From contig NZ_BDBZ01000033.1 in assembly GCF_001613245.1 (NCBI RefSeq), positions 116,458-180,457 on the forward strand: a stretch of DNA of 64,000 nt. The letters are read 5' to 3'. Shown one piece after another: positions 26,839 to 35,530 of the stretch; position 1 is the stretch's first letter; the number at the start of each line of letters is the position of its first letter. The translations under genes and the position numbers were made by a program. Source of the stretch: Nocardia speluncae NBRC 108251 (GTDB taxonomy: Bacteria > Actinomycetota > Actinomycetes > Mycobacteriales > Mycobacteriaceae). The notes under the pieces are model-generated. The model ran no database searches and was not told where the DNA came from. It worked only from the letters and a program-made list of their open reading frames with translations.

Positions 26839-27545
26839 CGCCCGGCCACCTGCTTTCCGTCGAGCACGGCTTCGGCCAGGCGCAGGTCGAGCGGCGTTGT
26901 GATCTTGAATGCGAGCGGATCACCAGGAATGGTGTGCACGTCGACCCCCAGCCGTTCGACCAGGCCGGCATCGTCGGTAGCACTCTCCGGATGCTCGTAA
27001 GCACGGCGCAGCACATCGGCGGCAAATCCTTGCGGGGTCTGCACAGCGCGCAATGCGGAACGGTCCGGTGTACCTGTCACGATGCCGGCGGGATCGACCG
27101 ATTTCACGGTATCGACCACCGGGAGCACCGGTACGACAGCGGGGCGGCCGGCCCTTAGTTCGGCCACCACCCGGGCAATCAGATCGGGTGGTGTCAGTGC
27201 CCGTGCGGCATCGTGCACCAGAACGTGGGCGGCTGCGCCGGCATATGCCAGCCCGGCGCGCACGGAATCGGTGCGTTCGGCACCACCGGCCACGATCCGA
27301 GCCGGTGCCGCGGGCGGGAGCAGAGCTGCCGTTGCCTCGACGAGTTGGGCGGGCACCATAATTATGATCTCGTCGACAACCCCGGCAGCCATCAACCCGC
27401 CGACGGCCAACCCGAGCATGGGTATGCCGCCGACCGGGACGAACGCTTTGGGAGCATCTGCTCCCAGGCGTTCACCACGACCGGCGGCAGGAACCAACGC
27501 TATGACAGGCCCGGCGTTACGGCCGGACCCGTCCGGTTCGTACAC
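26835..27545 (-). CDS. ispD: 2-C-methyl-D-erythritol 4-phosphate cytidylyltransferase
   Basis: A 236-residue nucleotidyltransferase transferring CMP to MEP. The nucleotide-binding motif is ALVPAAGRGERLGADAPKAF; other signatures are VLVHDAARALTPPDLI, GTPDRSALRAVQTPQGF and GDPLAFKITTPLDLRLAEAVL. It starts two bases after carD ends and overlaps ispF, in the order seen in mycobacteria. Confidence 0.96.
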   Translation of the reverse strand: MYEPDGSGRNAGPVIALVPAAGRGERLGADAPKAFVPVGGIPMLGLAVGGLMAAGVVDEIIIMVPAQLVEATAALLPPAAPARIVAGGAERTDSVRAGLAYAGAAAHVLVHDAARALTPPDLIARVVAELRAGRPAVVPVLPVVDTVKSVDPAGIVTGTPDRSALRAVQTPQGFAADVLRRAYEHPESATDDAGLVERLGVDVHTIPGDPLAFKITTPLDLRLAEAVLDGKQVAGR

Positions 27546-27547
27546 GG

Positions 27548-28036
27548 TCAGGACGCCGCGGCGAGGACCTCGTCGAGAAGCGTCTCGGCCTTGCCGTCAT
27601 CGGTTCCCTCGGCGAGCGCAAGCTCACCGACGAGAATCTGCCGTGCCTTGGCCAGCATCCGCTTCTCGCCCGCGGACAGGCCCCGATCCTGTTCCCGGCG
27701 CCACAGGTCGCGCACGACCTCGGCCACCTTGTTCACATCGCCGGAGGCGAGCTTCTCGAGGTTGGCCTTGTAACGACGGGACCAGTTGGTGGGTTCTTCC
27801 GTATGTGGCGCTCGCAGAACCTGGAAGACCCGATCCAAGCCTTCCTGGCCCACTACATCGCGAACGCCGACGTATTCCGCGTTTTCCGCGGGAACCCGAA
27901 CAGTGAGGTCACCCTGTGCGACCTTCAGGACCAGATACTCTTTCTGCTCACCCTTGATGGTGCGGGTCTCGATAGCTTCGATCAAAGCCGCCCCATGATG
28001 GGGATAAACGACGGTATCTCCGACCTTAAAAATCAT
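27548..28036 (-). CDS. carD: RNA polymerase-binding transcription factor CarD
   Basis: A 162-residue protein, exactly the length of mycobacterial CarD. The N-terminal RNA polymerase interaction domain (FKVGDTVVYPHHGAA, KGEQKEYLVLKV) is followed by a helical DNA-binding domain with EPTNWSRRYKAN and VVRDLWRREQDRGLSAGEKRML. CarD stabilises open promoter complexes, notably at rRNA promoters. The ATG at 28036 fits the family start and follows GGGG. carD heads an operon with ispD and ispF. Confidence 0.97.
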   Translation of the reverse strand: MIFKVGDTVVYPHHGAALIEAIETRTIKGEQKEYLVLKVAQGDLTVRVPAENAEYVGVRDVVGQEGLDRVFQVLRAPHTEEPTNWSRRYKANLEKLASGDVNKVAEVVRDLWRREQDRGLSAGEKRMLAKARQILVGELALAEGTDDGKAETLLDEVLAAAS

Positions 28037-28500
28037 GTGTCCCGTGCCCCTTTCGATGTTCACAGTTTAACACGCGACTCGATAACGGCGCGATCAACTG
28101 CGCAGGTCAGGGCCACAACGGCCAGGTACTGGGGCTTGACAGGGCGTGTTTGGTGTGCATCACGTTGGGGCCGAACGGGTGTCGGCGCCGCGCTCCACCG
28201 GGCCGGTCGGCACCGCGGCACACCGGGGCCGGAAACCGGGGCGCGGAAACCGAATCGTTACCGGTCAGCGGGTGCCATGCGGTGCCACCGAAGACCCGGC
28301 TGCACGGCCCAACGGTTACACCGTTACGAAGCATTACCCGCTCGACTCCCCGGAAGCGATACCCGCGAGCGAGAGGTGCGACAAATCACACAGTTCCGAT
28401 CCCGCAATACCCCCTGACGCCGCCCGGTGCATCCCGGCCCGTACAGCGACTACTACAGTGCCTAGTTGGAGTGCGCCCACTCGGACATGGAGGACAACCC
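28037..28500. other. Divergent carD / lpqE-like intergenic region
   Basis: No gene is supported in these 464 bases between carD (leftward) and the lipoprotein gene (rightward). A TTAAACT on the minus strand about 28 bases upstream of carD is a possible -10, and TACAGT near 28452 could serve the lipoprotein gene. The middle is GC-rich without clear repeats. No riboswitch fold was recognised. Confidence 0.4.
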
Positions 28501-29160
28501 GTGACTGCCCTGACTGCTGTGACTGCCGCGAGCCCGGTCGCCTCGACTCGGCGGCGCCGGCGCCTGGTGCCGGTCGCCGCGCTCGCCGCCGGAGCGGCCA
28601 TCATCCTGTCCGGCTGCAGCGCCGGCCAGGTCTCGCAGACCGCCGACCAGGTCGCGGCCATCAACGGCAACACCGCTGACGCCGGCACCATCTCGTTGCG
28701 CAATGTGCACATCGTCTACCCGGGATCCGGCCCGCACACCAACACCGCCGGCGGCCAGGCGGCACTGGCGCTGTCGATCATCAACACCGGCGAAACCGTC
28801 ACCGACGAACTCACCGGCGTCACCACCGACCTCGGCACGGTGAAGATCACCCCGTCCGACGGCGACAAGATCGAAATCGCACCGTCCGAAACGATCGTCG
28901 TATCGACCCCGGCGGCAGGCGCGGAAACCGACACCACCGGCGAAACCATCGACACCGCAGCCGGGGAAACGAAACCCGCCACCATCGAAATCACCGGGCT
29001 GACCCAGAACATCACCCCGGGCCTGACCTACAACGTCTCGTTCGACTTCAAGGAGAACGGCACCGTCCAGGTCGAGGTCCCGGTCGACGCCGGCATCGAG
29101 TCTCCCCGCCACGAATCCGAGCTCTCCCAGAGCACCACCGGATCGGGCGGCGGGCACTGA
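28501..29160 (+). CDS. LpqE-like lipoprotein
   Basis: A 219-residue lipoprotein. An Arg-rich N-terminus (STRRRRRLVP) precedes a hydrophobic stretch and the lipobox LSGC (Cys at residue 39). The mature part is a beta-rich domain (NVHIVYPGSGPHTNTAGGQA, ALALSIINTGE) with a C-terminal GGH. Its place between carD and radA matches Rv3584 (LpqE) of M. tuberculosis, so orthology is likely though function is unknown. The start is a GTG at 28501 with GGAGGA eight bases upstream; longer upstream frames are rejected. Confidence 0.82.
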   Translation: MTALTAVTAASPVASTRRRRRLVPVAALAAGAAIILSGCSAGQVSQTADQVAAINGNTADAGTISLRNVHIVYPGSGPHTNTAGGQAALALSIINTGETVTDELTGVTTDLGTVKITPSDGDKIEIAPSETIVVSTPAAGAETDTTGETIDTAAGETKPATIEITGLTQNITPGLTYNVSFDFKENGTVQVEVPVDAGIESPRHESELSQSTTGSGGGH

Positions 29161-29330
29161 ATCTTTCGGCGCGCCGCCTCATCGGCGTGGGTTTCGCCCT
29201 TCCCCGGAATGCGGGCCGAAAGCTTCCTGGACCACACCTGAACTCGGCTGCGCCACTGGTTGCGGCCGGGTAAAGGCCGAGGAGTGCCGAGTAAGGCATC
29301 CTGTCGGTCGGTGTGCGTAAGGTGCGGGCT

Positions 29331-30710
29331 GTGGCAGTGACCAAGACCAAAGCCGTCTATCGGTGCTCGGAATGCGCGCACGAGGTTGCCAAATGGGTCG
29401 GTAAGTGTCCGGCCTGCGGATCGTGGGGCACCGTCGACGAGTCGCTGCCCACGGTGGGGGCCGCCGGTGTCCCGGCGGCGCGTAAGGCGATGTTGCCCAG
29501 CACCGCAGCCGCACCGATTTCACGGATCGACTCACACACCACGACAGCCCGGTCGACGGGGGTTTCCGAACTCGATCGGGTACTCGGCGGCGGAATCGTC
29601 GCCGGGTCGGTAATACTGCTCTCCGGGGAGCCCGGTGTCGGGAAATCGACCCTACTGCTCGAGGTCGCGCATCGATGGGCACGGCAGCGCGACGAACGGG
29701 CCCTGTACGTCACCGCGGAGGAATCCGCAGGACAGGTGCGGCTGCGGGCAGATCGGACGGGTGCGGTGCACGATCGGGTGTACCTGGCAGCCGAATCGGA
29801 TCTGTCGATTCTGCTCGGGCATGTCGATCAGGTGAAACCCACACTGCTGGTGGTGGATTCGGTCCAAACCATGCTGGCCACCGACAGCGACGGCGTAACC
29901 GGCGGGGTCACGCAGGTCCGGGCGGTCACCGCGGCGCTCACCTCATTGGCCAAGACGAGCGGTATCGCGGTACTGCTGGTCGGTCACGTCACCAAGGACG
30001 GGGCGGTGGCCGGGCCGCGCACACTGGAACATCTGGTCGACGTGGTGCTGCAGTTCGAGGGTGACAAGAATTCGACGCTGCGGATGGTACGCGGTATCAA
30101 GAACCGTTTCGGCAGCGCCGAAGAGGTCGGTTGTTTCGAACTACACGACGACGGAATCGCCTGTGTTACAGATCCTTCCGGCTTGTTCCTGCATCACCGG
30201 ACCGATTCGGTACCCGGCACGGCGGTCACCGTGGCGATGGACGGGAAACGGCCGCTGGTCGGCGAAGTTCAGGGCCTCACGGTGGACACCCAGGTACCGG
30301 CGCCACGCCGCGCGGTCAGTGGGCTGGACTACAACCGGGTCGCCATGGTGCTTGCCGTCCTGCAGAGCCGCTGCGGGCTCTATGTCGGCAAACAGGATGT
30401 CTACGCGGCGACGGTGGGCGGGATGCGGCTCACCGAACCCGCCGCCGATCTCGCCATCGCACTGGCCATCGCCGGCGCCGCCCGCGATACCGCGCTTCCG
30501 CCGGGCTGGGTAATTCTCGGGGAGGTGGGGCTGGCCGGCGAGGTCCGCCGGATCACCGCCACCGGCCGCCGGCTGGCCGAAGCCGAACGGCTCGGGTTCA
30601 CGAACGCAGTGGTGCCACCGGGCGTTACCGCGAAGGACACGGGTATGACTCTGCACGAAGCGTCCAGCCTGCGGGCCGCGCTACGGCTGGCGGGGTTGTC
30701 GAAGAAGTAG
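29331..30710 (+). CDS. radA: DNA repair protein RadA
   Basis: A 459-residue RecA-like helicase that helps process recombination intermediates. It has the N-terminal zinc finger (YRCSEC and CPACGSWG), Walker A GEPGVGKST, the RadA signature KNRFGSAEEVG and the C-terminal Lon-like domain (GMRLTEPAADLAIALAIAGA). The GTG at 29331 with AAGG nine bases upstream is preferred; in-frame GTGs at 29313 and 29322 are possible. In M. tuberculosis radA is followed by disA; here the next gene, 32 bases away on the other strand, corresponds to Rv3587c instead. Confidence 0.96.
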   Translation: MAVTKTKAVYRCSECAHEVAKWVGKCPACGSWGTVDESLPTVGAAGVPAARKAMLPSTAAAPISRIDSHTTTARSTGVSELDRVLGGGIVAGSVILLSGEPGVGKSTLLLEVAHRWARQRDERALYVTAEESAGQVRLRADRTGAVHDRVYLAAESDLSILLGHVDQVKPTLLVVDSVQTMLATDSDGVTGGVTQVRAVTAALTSLAKTSGIAVLLVGHVTKDGAVAGPRTLEHLVDVVLQFEGDKNSTLRMVRGIKNRFGSAEEVGCFELHDDGIACVTDPSGLFLHHRTDSVPGTAVTVAMDGKRPLVGEVQGLTVDTQVPAPRRAVSGLDYNRVAMVLAVLQSRCGLYVGKQDVYAATVGGMRLTEPAADLAIALAIAGAARDTALPPGWVILGEVGLAGEVRRITATGRRLAEAERLGFTNAVVPPGVTAKDTGMTLHEASSLRAALRLAGLSKK

Positions 30711-30742
30711 CCGGCGCGCGCAACGGCTCCGGCCGGGGGCCG

Positions 30743-31411
30743 CTATTCCGCGATATTGAAGGGCTCGGGTGCGCTGCGGACCGCCCCGAGCTGCGCCACC
30801 ACGTGGTAGGCGCCGCTGGGGACCTGAACCCGCTCCCCCGCACACTCCGGCTGCGAGGTGGTCCCGGTCCAGGTCACCGTGAACGCGGCCTGCTCACCGC
30901 GGTCGAGAGTACGCAGATCGGGTTCACCGTCGGGGTAGCAATCCGTACTGGCCCACAACTGCCGTCCCCCGTCCAGCGTCTGCACCGACACCCGCTGTAG
31001 CCCCGACCCCATATCGCGGGTACAGGGCTCACCGGAGATATTCGTGATCACGATCCCGAAAACCGGTTCCTCCCCGGCCCGATAGGTCGGCTGGGCCACC
31101 GAAACCTTGATGGCCAGTGATTGGTCGGCACATTGCCCGGACGCGGCGGGCGCGGGCTGCGACGATTCGGCGGCCGAGGTCGAGGCGGACTTCTCGGTCG
31201 TCTTGGTGGCCGACGGCGCCGAACTCGCCGTGGCCTCCGAGGTCACCGTGGACGAGGCCGCGGCGCCGGTCGCCTCGGGCGAACCGCCACCCCGGGTGAC
31301 GGTCACGACCAGCCAGATCACCACAGCGAGCGCGACCACCACCGCTCCTATGGCAAAAACACGACGCCGCCAGTAGATCTCCGGCGGTAACGGTCCTGTC
31401 GGTTCCAACAC
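30743..31411 (-). CDS. Membrane-anchored conserved protein (Rv3587c-like)
   Basis: A 222-residue protein with one membrane segment (about residues 18-40), a Ser/Thr/Ala-rich linker of about 50 residues (GAAASSTVTSEATASSAPSA) and an extracytoplasmic beta-rich domain (ADQSLAIKVSV, FGIVITNISGEPCTRDMGSG). Cysteines in the C-terminal domain may form disulfides. Domain build and gene position match the conserved protein Rv3587c next to the carbonic anhydrase gene in M. tuberculosis. Function is unknown. Confidence 0.8.
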   Translation of the reverse strand: MLEPTGPLPPEIYWRRRVFAIGAVVVALAVVIWLVVTVTRGGGSPEATGAAASSTVTSEATASSAPSATKTTEKSASTSAAESSQPAPAASGQCADQSLAIKVSVAQPTYRAGEEPVFGIVITNISGEPCTRDMGSGLQRVSVQTLDGGRQLWASTDCYPDGEPDLRTLDRGEQAAFTVTWTGTTSQPECAGERVQVPSGAYHVVAQLGAVRSAPEPFNIAE

Positions 31412-31530
31412 GTGTCAACGGTAAGCGCATTCGGCGGCGGTGGCGGTCAACGGCACACCGGAAGCTGGTCCGGGGCGCCGCCACCGCGGTGGTCCGGCCG
31501 GGTTCTGCGGGCGGACGGCACCTACGACCG

Positions 31531-32163
31531 TCAGACGGTCTCCCCGATCTGACCGACCACGCGCTGCAGTTGAGCACGGCCCTCGGCCAGCTTGTAGGTG
31601 ACGCACGCGATGGCGCATTCGCCGGCATCCACCCGGTCGGAAATGATCTTCGACCGTTCCATGAGCAGGCTGCTGGTTTCCACCACATGGCGAGCTTCGA
31701 GCTCGTCGACTGTTTCCAGCCCCTCGCGACGGCCGATCAGCATCGACGGGGTGACCTTCTCGACAACGCTGCGAATGAACCCGCCCGGCACCTCGCCGCC
31801 GTCCAGCGCGTCAAGTGTCGCTTTGACTGCACCACAGCTGTCGTGGCCGAGCACGACGATCAGCGGTACGTTCAGCACGCCCACGCCGTATTCGATGGAA
31901 CCCAGGACCGAGGCGTCGATGACATGGCCTGCCGTACGCACCACGAACATATCGCCGAGGCCCTGATCGAAGATCAACTCCGCAGCCACCCGGGAATCAC
32001 CGCAGCCGAACAGCAGAGCGGTCGGACTCTGGCCACCGACGAGCTTGGCTCGGTCGGCGATTCCCTGACTAGGATGCTGCAATGTGCCGTTCATGAAGCG
32101 CTCGTTACCTTCGCGCAGCGACTTCCAGGCACTCACCGGGTTGGACTGTGGCATGGTGTCCAT
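31531..32163 (-). CDS. canB: Beta-carbonic anhydrase
   Basis: A 210-residue beta-class carbonic anhydrase interconverting CO2 and bicarbonate. The zinc ligands are visible as CGDSR (Cys, with the Asp-Arg dyad), and H-x2-C in VLGHDSCGAVK. The segment FVVRTAGHVID and the gene place between the Rv3587c-like gene and mutY match Rv3588c (CanB). The ATG at 32163 or an ATG nine bases later (MPQSNPVSAWKSL) may be the start. Confidence 0.95.
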   Translation of the reverse strand: MDTMPQSNPVSAWKSLREGNERFMNGTLQHPSQGIADRAKLVGGQSPTALLFGCGDSRVAAELIFDQGLGDMFVVRTAGHVIDASVLGSIEYGVGVLNVPLIVVLGHDSCGAVKATLDALDGGEVPGGFIRSVVEKVTPSMLIGRREGLETVDELEARHVVETSSLLMERSKIISDRVDAGECAIACVTYKLAEGRAQLQRVVGQIGETV

Positions 32164-32265
32164 TCTGCACGATTCGAGATTGCCCCCGGCCTCGGTCCTG
32201 TCACGGCACGGCGTCGGTAGCCGCGTCGCCGGTGGCTACTGCACAGTGGGAACGGAGCGATTCGG

Positions 32266-33198
32266 GTGAGCAGCGGAGCAGTCGGCGGACCGGTGGACAA
32301 GGCAGGCCGCGGAACTGCGGGCGAGGCGTTGCTGCTCGATTCCGACGTGTTGATCGACTGGTACACCCGCACCGCCCGCGACCTACCGTGGCGACGGGCC
32401 GGGGTGAGCGCCTGGCAGATCCTGATGAGCGAGATCATGCTCCAGCAGACCCCGGTAGCGCGGGTGGAACCGATCTGGCGGGAATGGGTGGCGCGCTGGC
32501 CCGTGCCTTCGGCCATGGCGGCAGCGAGCGCGGGCGAGGTGCTACGTGCCTGGGGCAAACTCGGCTATCCCCGGCGCGCCTTGCGGCTGCACGAATGCGC
32601 ACAGGTCTTGGCGGCCGAGCACGGGGACGAGGTCCCCGGCGATGTCGAGGTGCTACTCGGTTTGCCCGGTATCGGCGACTACACCGCACGGGCGGTCGCC
32701 TGTTTCGCCTACGGTCAGCGAGTCCCGGTGGTGGACACCAATGTTCGCCGGGTGGTGGCCCGGGCTGTCCACGGCCGCGGCGAGGCCGGTAATCCGGCCA
32801 CCAGGGACCTGCGCGAAACCGCGGCACTGCTACCCACCCGGGTGGACCGGGCGGCGGTCTTCTCCGCCGCCCTGATGGAGCTCGGAGCGACGGTTTGCAC
32901 CGCCCGCACCCCCGACTGCACCCGCTGTCCACTGCCCCGCTGTGCCTGGGTGGCGGCGGGCCGGCCGCGCCAGGAATCGACCCGCCGGACCCAGAAGTAC
33001 GAGGGCACCGACCGGCAGGCACGCGGGCGGCTACTCGATGTGCTGCGTGCGGCAACCGAACCCGTGGACCGCCTTCGCCTCGACCTGGCCTGGACACGCG
33101 ACCCCGGGCAGCGCGACCGTGCGCTGGATTCGCTTCTGGTCGACGGCCTGATCGAACAAACCCGGGACGGCCGGTTCGCGCTGGCGGGCGAGGGCTGA
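32266..33198 (+). CDS. mutY: A/G-specific adenine glycosylase MutY
   Basis: A 310-residue base-excision repair glycosylase removing adenine opposite 8-oxoG. The helix-hairpin-helix LGLPGIGDYTARAVACFAYG with VVDTNVRR carries the catalytic Asp, and SEIMLQQTPVARV contains the catalytic Glu region. An iron-sulfur cluster site follows, spaced Cys-X6-Cys-X2-Cys-X4-Cys (CTARTPDCTRCPLPRC). The Nudix-like C-terminal domain of longer MutY proteins is missing; instead there is a short helical tail, as in the about 304-residue mycobacterial enzyme. The GTG start at 32266 is not certain. Confidence 0.94.
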   Translation: MSSGAVGGPVDKAGRGTAGEALLLDSDVLIDWYTRTARDLPWRRAGVSAWQILMSEIMLQQTPVARVEPIWREWVARWPVPSAMAAASAGEVLRAWGKLGYPRRALRLHECAQVLAAEHGDEVPGDVEVLLGLPGIGDYTARAVACFAYGQRVPVVDTNVRRVVARAVHGRGEAGNPATRDLRETAALLPTRVDRAAVFSAALMELGATVCTARTPDCTRCPLPRCAWVAAGRPRQESTRRTQKYEGTDRQARGRLLDVLRAATEPVDRLRLDLAWTRDPGQRDRALDSLLVDGLIEQTRDGRFALAGEG

Positions 33199-33283
33199 GA
33201 CCTGCACCACTGTCCGGACCACCGGCGGCGGGCAGGCTCGCCGGCACACGGTGCGCGGATTCGGCGGGCGCGGACGGAAAAGG

Positions 33284-34048
33284 TCAGCGGTGGGGTGCAG
33301 GTTCCGTGTCGAGCACCCGGGTGAAGAACCGCTGGACTGCGGCACGGTAGCGGTCCGGCTGGTCATCGTGCACCAGATGACCGGCCTGGGAGATCACGAT
33401 GTGCTCGGCCGCCGGATGGAGCTCCGCCATCCGGCGCATCTGCCCCGGCGGGGTGATGGTGTACTCACCCTCGATGAGCAAGGTCGGCACGCGCAGCTGC
33501 CGCCACTGCGGCCAGAACGCACGCGTTCCCCATTCCTCGGAGATATCCCGGAACGTGGCGATCTGTCCGTGCAGCCGATAGCCGTCCGGGGCTCGGTCGA
33601 AAGAGCGCTGGAAGTAACGCCCAGCGACAGGTCCGAAGAACTCCAGCAGGGCGGCTTCGTCGGCGAACGGCTGTGGCCATGCTTCGACCATGGCTGCCCA
33701 ATGCGCAGCGGTGCGGCCGGTGAAATCGGCGGCCATATCCTCGACCACCAGCGCCCGGACCCGGTCCGGGAACTCGGCGCCGAAAACCCATCCGTGCAGG
33801 GCGCCCATGGAATGGCCGATGACAACCATCGGCTCACCGATCCCCGTGGTGGCCGCGGCCAGATCTGCGACGAACGCATCGGTTGTCAATTCGGCCGGAG
33901 CGGGCCGCCCGTGCCCCGCCGCGTCGAACGTGTACACATGACCGTGGCCGCGCAGCCAGCCGAGCTGATCTACCCAAGTCCGGGCGCTACCCATCAACCC
34001 GTGCAGCAGCAGTATCGGAACCCCGGACCCACCTTCGTCGTGCAACAC
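33284..34048 (-). CDS. Alpha/beta hydrolase
   Basis: A 254-residue alpha/beta-hydrolase. The HG oxyanion motif is LLLHGLMGSART, the nucleophile elbow GHSMGA contains the Ser, an acid is likely in LIEGEYTI and the His is in SQAGHLVHDD. The substrate is unknown. It occupies the place of Rv3591c and is divergent from mhuD with 47 bases between the starts. The GTG at 34048 lies seven bases from a TAGACT hexamer, suggesting a leaderless transcript. Confidence 0.88.
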   Translation of the reverse strand: MLHDEGGSGVPILLLHGLMGSARTWVDQLGWLRGHGHVYTFDAAGHGRPAPAELTTDAFVADLAAATTGIGEPMVVIGHSMGALHGWVFGAEFPDRVRALVVEDMAADFTGRTAAHWAAMVEAWPQPFADEAALLEFFGPVAGRYFQRSFDRAPDGYRLHGQIATFRDISEEWGTRAFWPQWRQLRVPTLLIEGEYTITPPGQMRRMAELHPAAEHIVISQAGHLVHDDQPDRYRAAVQRFFTRVLDTEPAPHR

Positions 34049-34055
34049 CGGCCCA

Positions 34056-34061
34056 AGTCTA
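34056..34061 (-). promoter_or_regulatory. Candidate -10 box for a leaderless hydrolase transcript
   Basis: TAGACT on the minus strand ends seven bases before the GTG start at 34048. No ribosome site fits between them, so transcription probably begins at the start codon. Confidence 0.55.
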
Positions 34062-34083
34062 ATTCGACCCCACGGCCCGCGGC

Positions 34084-34089
34084 TAAGCT
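34084..34089 (+). promoter_or_regulatory. Candidate -10 box for a leaderless mhuD transcript
   Basis: TAAGCT ends six bases before the mhuD ATG at 34096, with CGGGGG between. The G-run touches the ATG, too close for a normal ribosome site, so leaderless initiation is likely. Confidence 0.55.
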
Positions 34090-34095
34090 CGGGGG

Positions 34096-34407
34096 ATGGC
34101 TGTTGTGAAGATCAATGCGATCGAGATCCCCGAGGGCGCGGGTCCCGAACTGGAGAAGCGGTTCGCCCACCGCGCGCACGCCGTCGAGAACTCCCCCGGG
34201 TTCCTCGGCTTCCAGCTGCTACGGCCGACCGCCGGCGAGAACCGGTATTTCGTCGTCACCCAGTGGGATTCCGAGGAGTCCTTCGCGGCATGGCGCGACG
34301 GCCCGGCCAAGGAAGCGCATGCCGGGCAGCAGAACAAACCGGTGGCCACCGGCGCTTCGCTGCTGGAGTTCGAGGTGGTGCTCGACGTCTCGGGTAAGAA
34401 CGCCTGA
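34096..34407 (+). CDS. mhuD: Heme-degrading monooxygenase MhuD
   Basis: A 103-residue ABM-fold (dimeric ferredoxin-like) monooxygenase nearly identical in its core to M. tuberculosis MhuD (Rv3592), which breaks heme to mycobilin and releases iron without CO. Key residues are at the same numbers: Asn7, Arg22, Arg26, Trp66 and the heme-ligand His75. The stretch ELEKRFAHRAHAVENSPGFL is shared. The C-terminus is two residues shorter (SGKNA). It should act in the cytoplasm on imported or endogenous heme. Confidence 0.96.
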   Translation: MAVVKINAIEIPEGAGPELEKRFAHRAHAVENSPGFLGFQLLRPTAGENRYFVVTQWDSEESFAAWRDGPAKEAHAGQQNKPVATGASLLEFEVVLDVSGKNA

Positions 34408-34495
34408 CCGCCGGGTCGGCCCTACTCCGGTAGCAGAAACGACTGCTACCGCAGGGTGATCGCCGTTGCGGTGCGGCCGCGGCAATGTCGGGGGT

Positions 34496-34981
34496 ATGAA
34501 CGAGATCGCCTTCCACGTCGCGGGTAGTACCGCTGCCACCGTGCCGCGACCTCGGTCGGTCACCCTCGCGTTCAGCGCTTTGGTGGCCGCCGTGGGATTC
34601 GGTGTCGCGGAAACAGCGGTACACAGCGCGGGGCAGTTCGGGCAATCGATCGGACTCGGCTCTCTCGCCACCGGATGGCTGATACGAACCGGCACCTACA
34701 TCGTGGTGCTGGTTGTAGCGTGGCGGATGCTGCGCGGCGACCGTTGGGCACGTCTCGCGCTGGCGCTCGGAATCGGTATTCTCGGCACGGCCTCACTGCT
34801 GGTGGAGCCGCTCACCGCGCTCGTCGCGGCCGAGGGCACCGGCGGCCTGCTGCCCGATGCGACGGTCGAGAACGTACTCGTGGCGATCACCCGTATCGGG
34901 CATATCTGCGCGGTGCTGATCGCGATCCCGGCAATGTACACGCCCGCGGCACGCGCGTGGTTCACGCGCGAACGCCGCTGA
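34496..34981 (+). CDS. Hypothetical four-helix membrane protein
   Basis: A 161-residue protein with four predicted membrane segments (about residues 25-45, 60-80, 88-108 and 128-148). It is not assigned to a family with confidence. The ATG at 34496 directly follows GGGGGT, a usable ribosome site, and gives a short polar N-terminus. It may be co-transcribed with mhuD, 88 bases upstream. A strong hairpin separates it from the convergent OsmC gene. Confidence 0.7.
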   Translation: MNEIAFHVAGSTAATVPRPRSVTLAFSALVAAVGFGVAETAVHSAGQFGQSIGLGSLATGWLIRTGTYIVVLVVAWRMLRGDRWARLALALGIGILGTASLLVEPLTALVAAEGTGGLLPDATVENVLVAITRIGHICAVLIAIPAMYTPAARAWFTRERR

Positions 34982-34990
34982 CAGCCGATG

Positions 34991-35026
34991 CGCCCGGGCC
35001 ACCCCGCAACCGGGAGAGCCCGGGCG
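34991..35026. terminator. Bidirectional hairpin terminator
   Basis: CGCCCGGGC (34991-34999) and GCCCGGGCG (35018-35026) form a perfect 9-base stem with an 18-base loop between two convergent genes. Confidence 0.7.
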
Positions 35027-35031
35027 ACGAC

Positions 35032-35475
35032 TCAGGACTCCAGTGCCGCGTCCAGGGTGATCTCGTCGACTCCCGCCAATGCCTTGCTCACCGGGCATCC
35101 CGACTTGGCCGCGGCGGCAGCCGTGGTGAAGCCCGCATTGTCCAATCCGGACACCCGGCCGCGCACGGTCAGCGCGATACGGCTGATCCGGAATCCACCG
35201 GCCGGATCCGGGCCGAGCGTAACCGCGGCCGAGACGTCGAGGCTCTCCGGAGTACCGCCCGCCTGGGCGATCTCGTTGGACAATGCCATCGCGTAGCAGG
35301 ACGCGTGCGCTCCCGCGATCAGCTCTTCCGGGCTGGTGGTTCCGCCGGCTTCGTCGGCGGAACGTTTGGGGAAGGACACCTCGTACTTACCGACTCCGGA
35401 GCTGACCAGCTCGACCTGGCCGGAGCCGTCCTGTAGACCACCGGTCCATGCGGTGCGCGCGGTACGTGTGGGCAT
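35032..35475 (-). CDS. OsmC-family peroxiredoxin
   Basis: A 147-residue OsmC/Ohr-type thiol peroxidase that reduces organic hydroperoxides. The two conserved cysteines are in AHASCYAMALS (about residue 60) and KSGCPVSKAL (about residue 125), and the N-terminal SPEELIAGAHA helix start is typical. The ATG at 35475 is preceded by AAAGGA; a GTG immediately upstream is an alternative. It lies next to an SRPBCC gene in the same direction, 55 bases away. Confidence 0.92.
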   Translation of the reverse strand: MPTRTARTAWTGGLQDGSGQVELVSSGVGKYEVSFPKRSADEAGGTTSPEELIAGAHASCYAMALSNEIAQAGGTPESLDVSAAVTLGPDPAGGFRISRIALTVRGRVSGLDNAGFTTAAAAAKSGCPVSKALAGVDEITLDAALES

Positions 35476-35530
35476 CACAATCCTTTCGAAGACGATGTGT
35501 TCGGGTCTGCTCCGAAACTACCCGCACCCG

